Origin: Bacteroides sp.
GTDB lineage: Bacteria > Bacteroidota > Bacteroidia > Bacteroidales > GCA-2748055
Assembly: GCA_011048475.1 (NCBI GenBank)
Contig: DSDZ01000470.1
Span: 1 to 5,239 of the forward strand
DNA: 5,239 nucleotides
Direction: 5' to 3'
The notes under the pieces were generated by a model. It saw only the letters and a list, made by a program, of their open reading frames with translations. It had not been told where the DNA came from and ran no database searches. Below, in pieces: positions 1 through 5,239 of this stretch. The position numbers and the translations under genes were made by a program. The number at the start of each line of letters is the position of its first letter. Within the stretch, counting starts at the first letter, position 1.

Positions 1-795
1 ATCCATCAGATCATCATGAACCTTTGCACCAATGCATATCACGCCATGATGAAAAAGGGGGGAGTGCTCCGGGTAAACCTGGACAGGGTGGAGCTCGACG
101 GGGAGACCATGACCGGATCTGTCAAGCTACAGAAAGGGACCTATGTCAGACTGACCATTTCAGATACAGGTCACGGCATGGATCAGCGGACCATGGAGAG
201 GATCTTTGAACCGTTTTTTACCAAGAAGGAAGTGGGTTCGGGATCGGGTCTCGGTCTTTCGGTGGTGCACGGGATCGTCAGCAACTACAACGGGGGTATT
301 GAAGTGGAAAGTGAAATTGACAGGGGTTCCCGTTTCATTATCTACCTGCCGCAGCATTCGGAGGATGAGATCTCCGTGCAGCCCGACTCCCCCAAAATCA
401 AGAAGGGGAACGGCAGCATCCTCTTTGTGGACGACGAAAAGGAGATCACCTTCATGGGCAAGCGGATGCTGGAAAGCCTGGGATATACCGTGGATATTAA
501 GACCGACGGATTTACCGCACTGGAGGAGTTCAAAAAGGATCCCCGTAAATACGACCTGCTGGTAACGGACCAGGCCATGCCTAAAATGCCCGGGACCGAG
601 TTGATCGGAAAGGTCAGGGAGATCAGGCCCGATTTGAAAACCATCATCATCACGGGTTACTATGATTCCATCCCCAGAAGCGATATCGAGAAGTACAAGA
701 TTCAGGACATTATTTCAAAGCCCATCATACTGAGTGAATTCAGCGAATTGATACGCAAGGTATTGAACAAAGAGAAAATCAAGAAAGCCTCATGA
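1..795 (+). CDS. Hybrid sensor histidine kinase, C-terminal part (HATPase + receiver domain), 5' truncated by window
   Basis: The reading frame is open from base 1, so the gene begins before the window; the ATG at 16 lies inside the kinase N box and is not the start. Counting from the first codon in the window, residues 1-120 are the C-terminal part of a HATPase_c domain: N box with NLCTNA (Asn7, Asn11), G1 box DTGHG (Asp55), F box FEPFF (about 69-73) and G2 box GSGSGLGLS (about 79-87). A linker follows, then a receiver domain (about 138-255) with acidic pair Asp144/Asp145, phospho-acceptor Asp190 in TDQAMP, switch Thr218 and Lys240 in SKP. All key residues are present, so both modules should be active. 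Such kinases bind ATP, phosphorylate a His in an upstream dimerisation domain (not visible) and pass phosphate to Asp190. The stop overlaps the start of the next gene, the likely partner. Sensor domains and signal are unknown. The style resembles PAS-type hybrid kinases abundant in Desulfobacterota. Confidence 0.95.
   Translation: MHQIIMNLCTNAYHAMMKKGGVLRVNLDRVELDGETMTGSVKLQKGTYVRLTISDTGHGMDQRTMERIFEPFFTKKEVGSGSGLGLSVVHGIVSNYNGGIEVESEIDRGSRFIIYLPQHSEDEISVQPDSPKIKKGNGSILFVDDEKEITFMGKRMLESLGYTVDIKTDGFTALEEFKKDPRKYDLLVTDQAMPKMPGTELIGKVREIRPDLKTIIITGYYDSIPRSDIEKYKIQDIISKPIILSEFSELIRKVLNKEKIKKAS
792..795 (+). other. ATGA start/stop overlap coupling kinase and response regulator
   Basis: The kinase stop TGA (793-795) and the regulator start ATG (792-794) share four bases. 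This is a classic arrangement for translational re-initiation. It supports co-transcription and a fixed ratio of the two proteins, and it fixes the regulator start, because an upstream start would overlap the kinase gene more deeply. Confidence 0.85.
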
Positions 796-1172
796 CACAG
801 AAAATCCTGATCATCGACGATGAACCCTATATCCTGATGATGCTGAAAAAAATGCTGGAAAAAGCAGGATATGATGTGGACCTTGCATCCAATGGCAGGG
901 AAGGGATGGAACTTTTTCAGAAAGAGCCGGCCTGCCTGGTCATTACCGATATCATCATGCCCGAGAAGGAAGGTCTGGAAACCATCCGGGAGATGAAGCG
1001 GTTAAGCCCGGATCTGAAGATCATTGCCATGTCGGGAGGGGGCAAGATCTCGGCAGAAAATTACCTGGAGACCGCCAGCATTTTCGGGGCGACCAAAATC
1101 ATCGAAAAGCCCTTCACGCAGAATGAAATGGTATCGGCCGTAAAGGAACTGATACCCCCGGGTTCGGCTTAA
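792..1172 (+). CDS. Stand-alone receiver-domain response regulator (CheY-like)
   Basis: This 126-residue protein is a single receiver (REC) domain with no DNA-binding or enzymatic output domain. Visible residues are the acidic pair Asp9/Asp10 in IIDDE, phospho-acceptor Asp53 in TDIIMPEKEG, Ser81 at the switch position usually held by Thr or Ser (AMSGGG), and Lys106 in EKPF. The length is the usual one for a CheY/Spo0F-type protein. Its ATG overlaps the kinase stop as ATGA, so it is probably translationally coupled to the kinase, and no good Shine-Dalgarno sequence is needed or seen. In hybrid-kinase systems such proteins relay phosphate to a further Hpt protein or act by protein-protein contact; which applies cannot be told because no Hpt or output gene lies in the window. 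The SGGG switch loop and the MPEKEG motif match a subgroup often encoded beside PAS-HisKA-HATPase-REC kinases. The stop codon overlaps that of the convergent gene. Confidence 0.93.
   Translation: MTQKILIIDDEPYILMMLKKMLEKAGYDVDLASNGREGMELFQKEPACLVITDIIMPEKEGLETIREMKRLSPDLKIIAMSGGGKISAENYLETASIFGATKIIEKPFTQNEMVSAVKELIPPGSA
1169..1172. other. Overlapping convergent stop codons (shared TTAA)
   Basis: The plus-strand TAA of the response regulator (1170-1172) and the minus-strand TAA of the cyclase-like gene (TTA on plus, 1169-1171) lie in the same TTAA, centred in the palindrome CTTAAG at 1168-1173. No intergenic space exists, and I see no GC-rich hairpin followed by a T run on either strand here. 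Transcription from either side must therefore end inside the opposing gene or by a factor-dependent route. Confidence 0.9.
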
Positions 1173-2014
1173 GGCAGGTTTGCGGAGTATTCAATCAGGT
1201 TTTTCCACCTGCCGGCATCAGGCGAGCCGGGATTCGTTGACTCCATTTCCGCATGCGCGATGACGTTTTCCACGGAATAACCCGGATGCTCATTCATCCA
1301 CGTTTTCCAGTTGCATGCAAAATAAGGCTTCCCGTGCACTTCGGTCTCCACGATCATGTTGGACAGGATGGTCACATCGGCTATTTTGTCGAACAGGTGT
1401 CCCGGGGGCATGAAGATCCCCACCGCATCAATGGTGGGAAGCTCCTCATATGACTGGCTCAGGCATTCGCCGAAATGATACGGGATCTCCACGGCCGGGA
1501 TCAGTCCCTCTGTAAAACCGTCGGGAAAGATTTCGCCGAAGGTGAATACTTTCAGCAGATCTGCCAGGATCAGGGGATCCTTTCCCGATATCAGGGCCGG
1601 TTTCTTTGAGGTGACGGTCCCCCGGTAGGTTTCACCGATGCGGATGATACCCCTGATGGGGATGCCTAAAGAAAGTGCGGTGGACAATACAATGTTGTTG
1701 AATTCAACAAACAGTTTGAATACCACACTGTTCAGTTCGGCCAGGTCCTGCTCTTTATATAACCTGGATATGAGCACCAAACGTTTGCATAAATTCATGA
1801 ATTCGGGCTCAATGACCCTGAATCCCCAGGAATAATTCTTCTTACGCGTTTCATAGATCTCCTGGCCCACCCGCTCAAGGAATACCTGGATCATGGAAAT
1901 TTCTTTATTGCGGATCATTTCCTCAAATCCCAGGATCTCAATGATCGCACATACCTGGGAGTGCGGTTTGATGGGATCGTTTGTGGGCTCGAAAATCTGA
2001 TCTGATATGGTCAT
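1169..2014 (-). CDS. Cyclase-fold-like protein of unknown function (degenerate class III nucleotide cyclase homologue)
   Basis: This 281-residue soluble protein has no signal peptide or membrane segment. I do not recognise a named family with certainty. The N-terminal strand with EILGF (Glu26-Phe30) resembles the DILGF or DIVGFT metal-site strand of class III adenylate/guanylate cyclases and their DILGF relatives. A helix then leads to GIPIRGIIRIGETY (117-130), which matches the G-x-x-x-RG-x-I-x-x-GE hallmark of the same group. The first metal Asp is replaced by Glu26. The strand where a second metal Asp is expected reads CKRLVLIS (about 76-83), with basic residues instead, so catalytic cyclase activity is doubtful. 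The C-terminal 80 residues contain a Trp-rich stretch (NWKTW, 235-239) and a KNLIEYS end. The ATG at 2014 sits 18 nt after the acyltransferase stop, without a clear ribosome site, which suggests the last position in that operon. It could be a nucleotide-binding sensor or a scaffold. The reading frame is well supported; the fold assignment is moderate and the function unknown. Confidence 0.72.
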   Translation of the reverse strand: MTISDQIFEPTNDPIKPHSQVCAIIEILGFEEMIRNKEISMIQVFLERVGQEIYETRKKNYSWGFRVIEPEFMNLCKRLVLISRLYKEQDLAELNSVVFKLFVEFNNIVLSTALSLGIPIRGIIRIGETYRGTVTSKKPALISGKDPLILADLLKVFTFGEIFPDGFTEGLIPAVEIPYHFGECLSQSYEELPTIDAVGIFMPPGHLFDKIADVTILSNMIVETEVHGKPYFACNWKTWMNEHPGYSVENVIAHAEMESTNPGSPDAGRWKNLIEYSANLP

Positions 2015-2032
2015 GCGCCGGGTGTTTATGAT

Positions 2033-3148
2033 TTATACCTTGATAAAGATCTTTTTTCTGTACAAATAGAGCGCAGGAAGAAAAATGATCAGCATGTAGA
2101 TCACCGCATAGAGCAGGGAAACGAGCCTGGGATCCAGGCCCAGCGGGGTCAGCCCGCTCATGAACCATTCATTGAGCGATGCTCCGCCGAACCGCATCCT
2201 GTAAAAAACGAGGGTCAGCATTCCGGCCAGCACATAGGACGTGATCGCATTGGCGCCGTAAACCCTGCCCAGAAATGTCCACCGGGTGTGTTTCCAGATA
2301 TCCACGATCAGGATGCAGGCTGCCAGGGCCATCGTTCCCGCTCCCGAGGTATACAGGACATAGGAGCTCGTCCACAGGCTCTTGTTGATGGGAAAGAACC
2401 AGTTCCAGATGCCCCCGGCCACGAACATGGAGAATCCGGCAAAAAAGATGAAGGAAAGCCTTCTGTATTCATCCCTGACAGACAGATACAGCTTGCCGAT
2501 CAGCATGCCTGTGATGCCAGTGACAATGGCCGGGAAGGTACTCAGGATCCCCTCGGGATCCCATGTTTCCTGCCACATGACACCCGGCAGGATCAGGCTG
2601 TCCAGGTAATTGGCCCAGTTTTTCCCGGGGACGGAAAGATCCGGACTTCCGGTTCCCGGAACCGGTACATAGGCCACGATGATCCAGTATGCAAGCAGGA
2701 TGACTGCTCCTGCAAGGATCTGCTGTTTCCAGCCGGTGTGAAGAAAAAGCAGGGCGCATGCCAGGAAGACCAGAGAGATTCGTTGCAGGACCCCGGTCCA
2801 CCTGATGCTGCTGAAATCAAAGTAAGGCCAGAGCCAGAGAAACAAACCCAGTAGATAAATGATCAGGGCGCGGATGATGATCTTCCGGTGGATCTTGCCC
2901 ATGGAGACACCTGCATTCAGTCGCTTTGTATAGGCAAAAGTAACGGAGACCCCCACGATGAACAGAAAAAAAGGGAAAATCAGGTCGGTCACCGTACATC
3001 CGTTCCATTCGGCATGCCTAAGAGGTGGGTACACGTACCTCCAGGATCCCGGATCATTCACAATGACCATGGCGGCAATGGTAAATCCCCTGAGTGCATC
3101 AAGGGAGATAAGCCTTTTACCCGGGATTTTATCTGCGATATCTGCCAT
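2033..3148 (-). CDS. Heparan-alpha-glucosaminide N-acetyltransferase-like membrane acyltransferase (HGSNAT/NagX, DUF5009 family)
   Basis: This 371-residue integral membrane protein has the family's usual bacterial length. Hallmarks in order are the N-terminal RLISLDALRGF (12-22) and VNDPG (30-34), the RHAEWNG motif (44-50) followed by TVTDLIFPFFLFIVG, GVLQRIS (119-125), and DPEGILSTFPAI (197-208). His45 in RHAEWNG aligns with the histidine proposed as catalytic in human HGSNAT (FQHAPWNG). About ten hydrophobic segments are visible (near 15-31, 54-74, 89-108, 119-137, 142-162, 201-222, 231-248, 262-286, 300-317, 341-364). In the known family the enzyme takes an acetyl group from cytoplasmic acetyl-CoA and passes it across the membrane to the amino group of a terminal glucosamine. 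In bacteria the acceptor is generally unknown; amino-sugars of envelope glycans or recycled peptidoglycan fragments are plausible. The gene lies 59 nt after the DUF748 gene and 18 nt before the cyclase-like gene on the same strand. The ATG at 3148 fits the family start; no strong ribosome site is seen. Confidence 0.93.
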   Translation of the reverse strand: MADIADKIPGKRLISLDALRGFTIAAMVIVNDPGSWRYVYPPLRHAEWNGCTVTDLIFPFFLFIVGVSVTFAYTKRLNAGVSMGKIHRKIIIRALIIYLLGLFLWLWPYFDFSSIRWTGVLQRISLVFLACALLFLHTGWKQQILAGAVILLAYWIIVAYVPVPGTGSPDLSVPGKNWANYLDSLILPGVMWQETWDPEGILSTFPAIVTGITGMLIGKLYLSVRDEYRRLSFIFFAGFSMFVAGGIWNWFFPINKSLWTSSYVLYTSGAGTMALAACILIVDIWKHTRWTFLGRVYGANAITSYVLAGMLTLVFYRMRFGGASLNEWFMSGLTPLGLDPRLVSLLYAVIYMLIIFLPALYLYRKKIFIKV

Positions 3149-3207
3149 GATCCGGTTTTCCGGCGTGCCGGTGGATTTGAGAACACACTAATCTAATAAA
3201 GAAAAAT
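3149..3207 (-). other. Intergenic leader with three CCGG blocks (alternative small hairpins)
   Basis: This 59-nt gap separates the DUF748 stop from the acyltransferase start. Its upstream half (3181-3207) is AT-rich. Its downstream half carries CCGG at 3152-3155, 3160-3163 and 3168-3171, so the middle block can pair with either neighbour, giving 4-bp stems with TTTT or CGTG loops 15 or fewer bases from the start codon. I find no convincing Bacteroidota promoter: TAGATTAG (3195 down to 3188 on the minus strand) resembles the -7 box TAnnTTTG, but no TTTG or TTG sits at the -33 distance. Read-through from the DUF748 gene remains the simplest reading. Confidence 0.35.
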
Positions 3208-5239
3208 TTAAGAGTCCTCCATTTTCATGGAATATTTTACTTCAAATCTCGGGGGACTCCCCAAATGCGCAGGGCTTCCCGGATCGGGAACAGTGATGTG
3301 TATCAAGGTGGAATCGTTTTTTTCACGCAGGTACCTCTCGATTTGCTGTCTGCGCGTGGTGCCGAAAACCGTCGCCAGTGAATCAGCCAACTGCATCGCC
3401 GGCGCCCCGCCCTCCTCTGCCAGTTGCACGGTATCTGCGGGGATCGCCTTCGAGGTATCTGCGGGGATCGCCTTCGTTGAATCCGCTGCTGCCATTGCCC
3501 GGGCGATCAATTCCTTTTCTTTGCCAACATCGTTAAAATAAACCAGCTCGATCTCCAGGTCTTCCTTCAGCTGCTCAAGTTCAAGCAGCAGATCCAGCTG
3601 GCGCTGCCTGCCATTCGTGAGGGTGGTATCCATGTAATCGTATTCAATGGATTCAATGTCCGACGGATCCGTCCCCAGCATTCCGGCCAGGAAATCATAA
3701 GGGGCCGTGGCTGCCCTGATCACAAGGTTCTTCAATGTGTTCCAGATGATCTGTCCGACAGTCACCGTGGGATCATCCGTCCTGCCCCTGACAGGGATAT
3801 CAAGATCGATGACCCCGTTCCTGTCCTTTAATATGAACAGGGCGAATTTCAGGGGCAGGTCGATCAGTCCCCCTTTTTTCACTCCCAGTTCCACGTGTTG
3901 CAGGACCAGGTTGTTGTCGCTCACGAGCTGGTGATCCACAACCTCGGTATGTCCCCGGTAATACATATCTCCATATATTACAGGAAATCCCGTATAGTAC
4001 CTGGAGTAAATGTTGAGGTCGCTGAGCAGAAAATCCACCACGGTGAAATCAAGCCGGAGGGGACCCGGTTGCAGCGGGTTGAAACTTGCTTCCGCCTTCA
4101 GGTGGCCCCTGTGATTCAACACCATGGACGAATAGACCCGGATTTGTTCCGATGTACTTTCAATGCTGTCCGTCCGGATCGTCATATCTGTGAGATGATA
4201 ATCAAATGGCTCACCGGAGAGCCGGTCCCTGAAGTCAACGGTGCCGTTTTGCATGACAAAGGACCGGATGGCATAGTAAATGGGATCGGATTGTTCCTGA
4301 AGTACAGTGTCGGGCACTGGAGTTGTCCGGCCCGACGAATCTGCCTCATCAGCAGGGATATGTAATATTTCAGTAAAATTATTGGTTGAATCTTTCAGTT
4401 CAAAATAAACATAGGGTCCGGCAAGGATGACCGAGTCAACCAGGAAGCGCGACCGGTGCAGATCGATTTCCCGGAAGCTGGTCCGCACGGCGTTGGCCCC
4501 GAGAAACTGCTTTTTTTGCGCATCCGACAGGTACAGATCCCTGATCTCCGCTTCTCCCGAAACCAGGGATTGTTTCATGGAGCGGATGTTTCCGCGGATA
4601 TCCAGCCGTGCATCGAACACCCCTTCCATGGCATGGATATCTGCCACCTGCGAAGCGTATTCCCTGAAACCCTCCAGCAGGAGTGAATGGATGTTAATGT
4701 TCGCGATGAAATCTCCCTCATCCGGTTGGACCTGCACCTGTGCTTCCACATACCCCTTCTCATTCAGCATAAACCTCAGTCCTCCCTCGCATTGCTCCTC
4801 CTGGTTCCACCCGATATAAGGAACGAAAAAGGAAAGGTCGCGAAGCAGGAGGGTATTACCCACATTCTTGTTCTCGTACTCAAACCGGGCATGTTTCAGT
4901 TCCATATTCGACAGGAAGTACTTCAGGGGTTCCTTCTCAGCGGGAGGGGCTTTGACCGTATCCGGTTGATCCGAGTGATACGCAACCAGGTCACTGAAAT
5001 TGAATACGGAATCGTCCTGGATCAGGACCGCCCTGAGTCCGGCCAGGTAAAACTGCTGGAGGAAAAATTCGTCCTTCAGCAACCTCAGGGGCTTCAGGTC
5101 AACCAGCATGGTGTCGAATGAAACGAATTCCGTCGTGCCGTCTTCTTCGTACATAACGAAATTCGTGATCCTGGCCTTTCCGCAGAAATATTTCACCCTC
5201 AATTTATTGACCGCGATCTCTCTGCCTGTAAGCTTCCTG
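3208..5239 (-). CDS. DUF748/AsmA-like envelope protein, N-terminus beyond window
   Basis: The frame is open to the right edge (in-frame KLTGREIAVNKLRVKYF before the first possible TTG start at 5202), so 676 residues are visible and the real start, with the expected N-terminal membrane anchor, lies outside. The N-terminal part shows the family pattern: NFVMYEEDG near residues 26-34, then FVSFDTMLVDLKPLRLL. The middle is a long series of alternating beta strands, as expected for the repeating beta-groove fold of AsmA-like proteins. The C-terminal hallmark is at about 460-490: DLPLKFALFILKDRNGVIDL, then DIPVRGRTDDP. A Leu/Glu-rich helical stretch (QRQLDLLLELEQLKEDLEIE, about 545-564) and a low-complexity Ala/Asp/Thr linker with a duplicated octapeptide (589-604) follow before the conserved RFEVKY tail. 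Relatives such as YhdP, TamB and YdbH span the periplasm and carry phospholipid towards the outer membrane. A similar role here is inference; DUF748 proteins of this kind are little studied. It appears to head the run of minus-strand genes visible here. Confidence 0.9.
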   Translation of the reverse strand, partial: RKLTGREIAVNKLRVKYFCGKARITNFVMYEEDGTTEFVSFDTMLVDLKPLRLLKDEFFLQQFYLAGLRAVLIQDDSVFNFSDLVAYHSDQPDTVKAPPAEKEPLKYFLSNMELKHARFEYENKNVGNTLLLRDLSFFVPYIGWNQEEQCEGGLRFMLNEKGYVEAQVQVQPDEGDFIANINIHSLLLEGFREYASQVADIHAMEGVFDARLDIRGNIRSMKQSLVSGEAEIRDLYLSDAQKKQFLGANAVRTSFREIDLHRSRFLVDSVILAGPYVYFELKDSTNNFTEILHIPADEADSSGRTTPVPDTVLQEQSDPIYYAIRSFVMQNGTVDFRDRLSGEPFDYHLTDMTIRTDSIESTSEQIRVYSSMVLNHRGHLKAEASFNPLQPGPLRLDFTVVDFLLSDLNIYSRYYTGFPVIYGDMYYRGHTEVVDHQLVSDNNLVLQHVELGVKKGGLIDLPLKFALFILKDRNGVIDLDIPVRGRTDDPTVTVGQIIWNTLKNLVIRAATAPYDFLAGMLGTDPSDIESIEYDYMDTTLTNGRQRQLDLLLELEQLKEDLEIELVYFNDVGKEKELIARAMAAADSTKAIPADTSKAIPADTVQLAEEGGAPAMQLADSLATVFGTTRRQQIERYLREKNDSTLIHITVPDPGSPAHLGSPPRFEVKYSMKMEDS
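3430..3476 (-). repeat. In-frame 24-bp tandem duplication in the DUF748 gene
   Basis: Two copies of a 23-base identical block (3430-3452 and 3454-3476) repeat with a 24-base period and encode KAIPADTS-KAIPADTV. A preceding DST and a following DTVQ look like worn partial units. The period is a multiple of three, so the frame is kept. The near-perfect DNA identity points to a recent slippage or duplication in a flexible, Ala/Pro/Thr/Asp-rich linker near the protein's C-terminus. Confidence 0.9.

Noticed and set aside
206..565. Alternative plus-strand frame of 119 codons inside the kinase
   Set aside because: The kinase frame carries all N, G1, F, G2 and receiver motifs; this frame has none and is a shadow.
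2545..2561. Perfect 7-bp inverted repeat GGATCCC-CTC-GGGATCC
   Set aside because: It lies within the acyltransferase gene and encodes the family motif DPEGIL, so protein constraint plus codon choice explains it. No T run follows.
2288..2854. Open frame of 188 codons on the plus strand
   Set aside because: It lies wholly antisense to the acyltransferase gene, is of low-complexity polar composition and matches no family; it is a shadow of the real gene.
3196..3219. Possible terminator after the DUF748 gene (GAGGACTC followed by a T-rich tract on the minus strand)
   Set aside because: The stem is only three base pairs with a two-base loop and overlaps the coding end; it is too weak for an intrinsic terminator.
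3188..3222. Possible promoter for the acyltransferase gene in the AT-rich gap
   Set aside because: Only a partial -7-like TAGATTAG is present and the expected -33 TTTG/TTG is missing.
3895..5121. Several plus-strand open frames of 130-156 codons
   Set aside because: They are antisense to the DUF748 gene, overlap each other and have no recognisable domains.

Overview
The window holds five protein-coding genes packed almost end to end, two on the plus strand and three on the minus strand. The best guess for the source is a member of the Bacteroidota, probably environmental and with moderate GC. The case rests on a DUF748/AsmA-like envelope protein with a typical C-terminal block, a HGSNAT/NagX-type acyltransferase of the kind common in that phylum, and starts without clear Shine-Dalgarno sequences. 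The placement is inference: no rRNA or marker gene is present. The two-component genes resemble versions common in Desulfobacterota/Deltaproteobacteria, so they could have been transferred or simply be widely shared.

Plus strand, 1-1172: the 3' part of a hybrid sensor histidine kinase (ATPase domain plus a C-terminal receiver domain) overlaps by ATGA with a stand-alone receiver-domain response regulator. Together they form a phosphorelay-type signalling pair. The sensor end, the phospho-accepting histidine domain and the promoter lie before the window.

Minus strand, 5239-1169, read right to left: (i) a large DUF748/AsmA-like protein whose N-terminus lies beyond the right edge; (ii) after 59 nt, a 10-helix membrane acyltransferase of the heparan-alpha-glucosaminide N-acetyltransferase family; (iii) after 18 nt, a soluble 281-residue protein with remnants of a class III nucleotide-cyclase fold whose metal-binding acidic residues look lost. 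The spacing suggests one transcript. The first two products would act in the cell envelope (lipid or envelope-polymer handling, and transmembrane acetylation of a sugar). The third has no assignable role.

The two groups converge. The stop codons of the response regulator and the cyclase-like gene overlap in a single TTAA at 1169-1172, leaving no room for an intergenic terminator. No RNA genes, mobile elements, CRISPR arrays or gene-free stretches over 300 bases were seen; the longest gap is 59 nt. Nothing here amounts to a clearly new system. The best leads are the degenerate cyclase-like protein and an excess of GATC sites.
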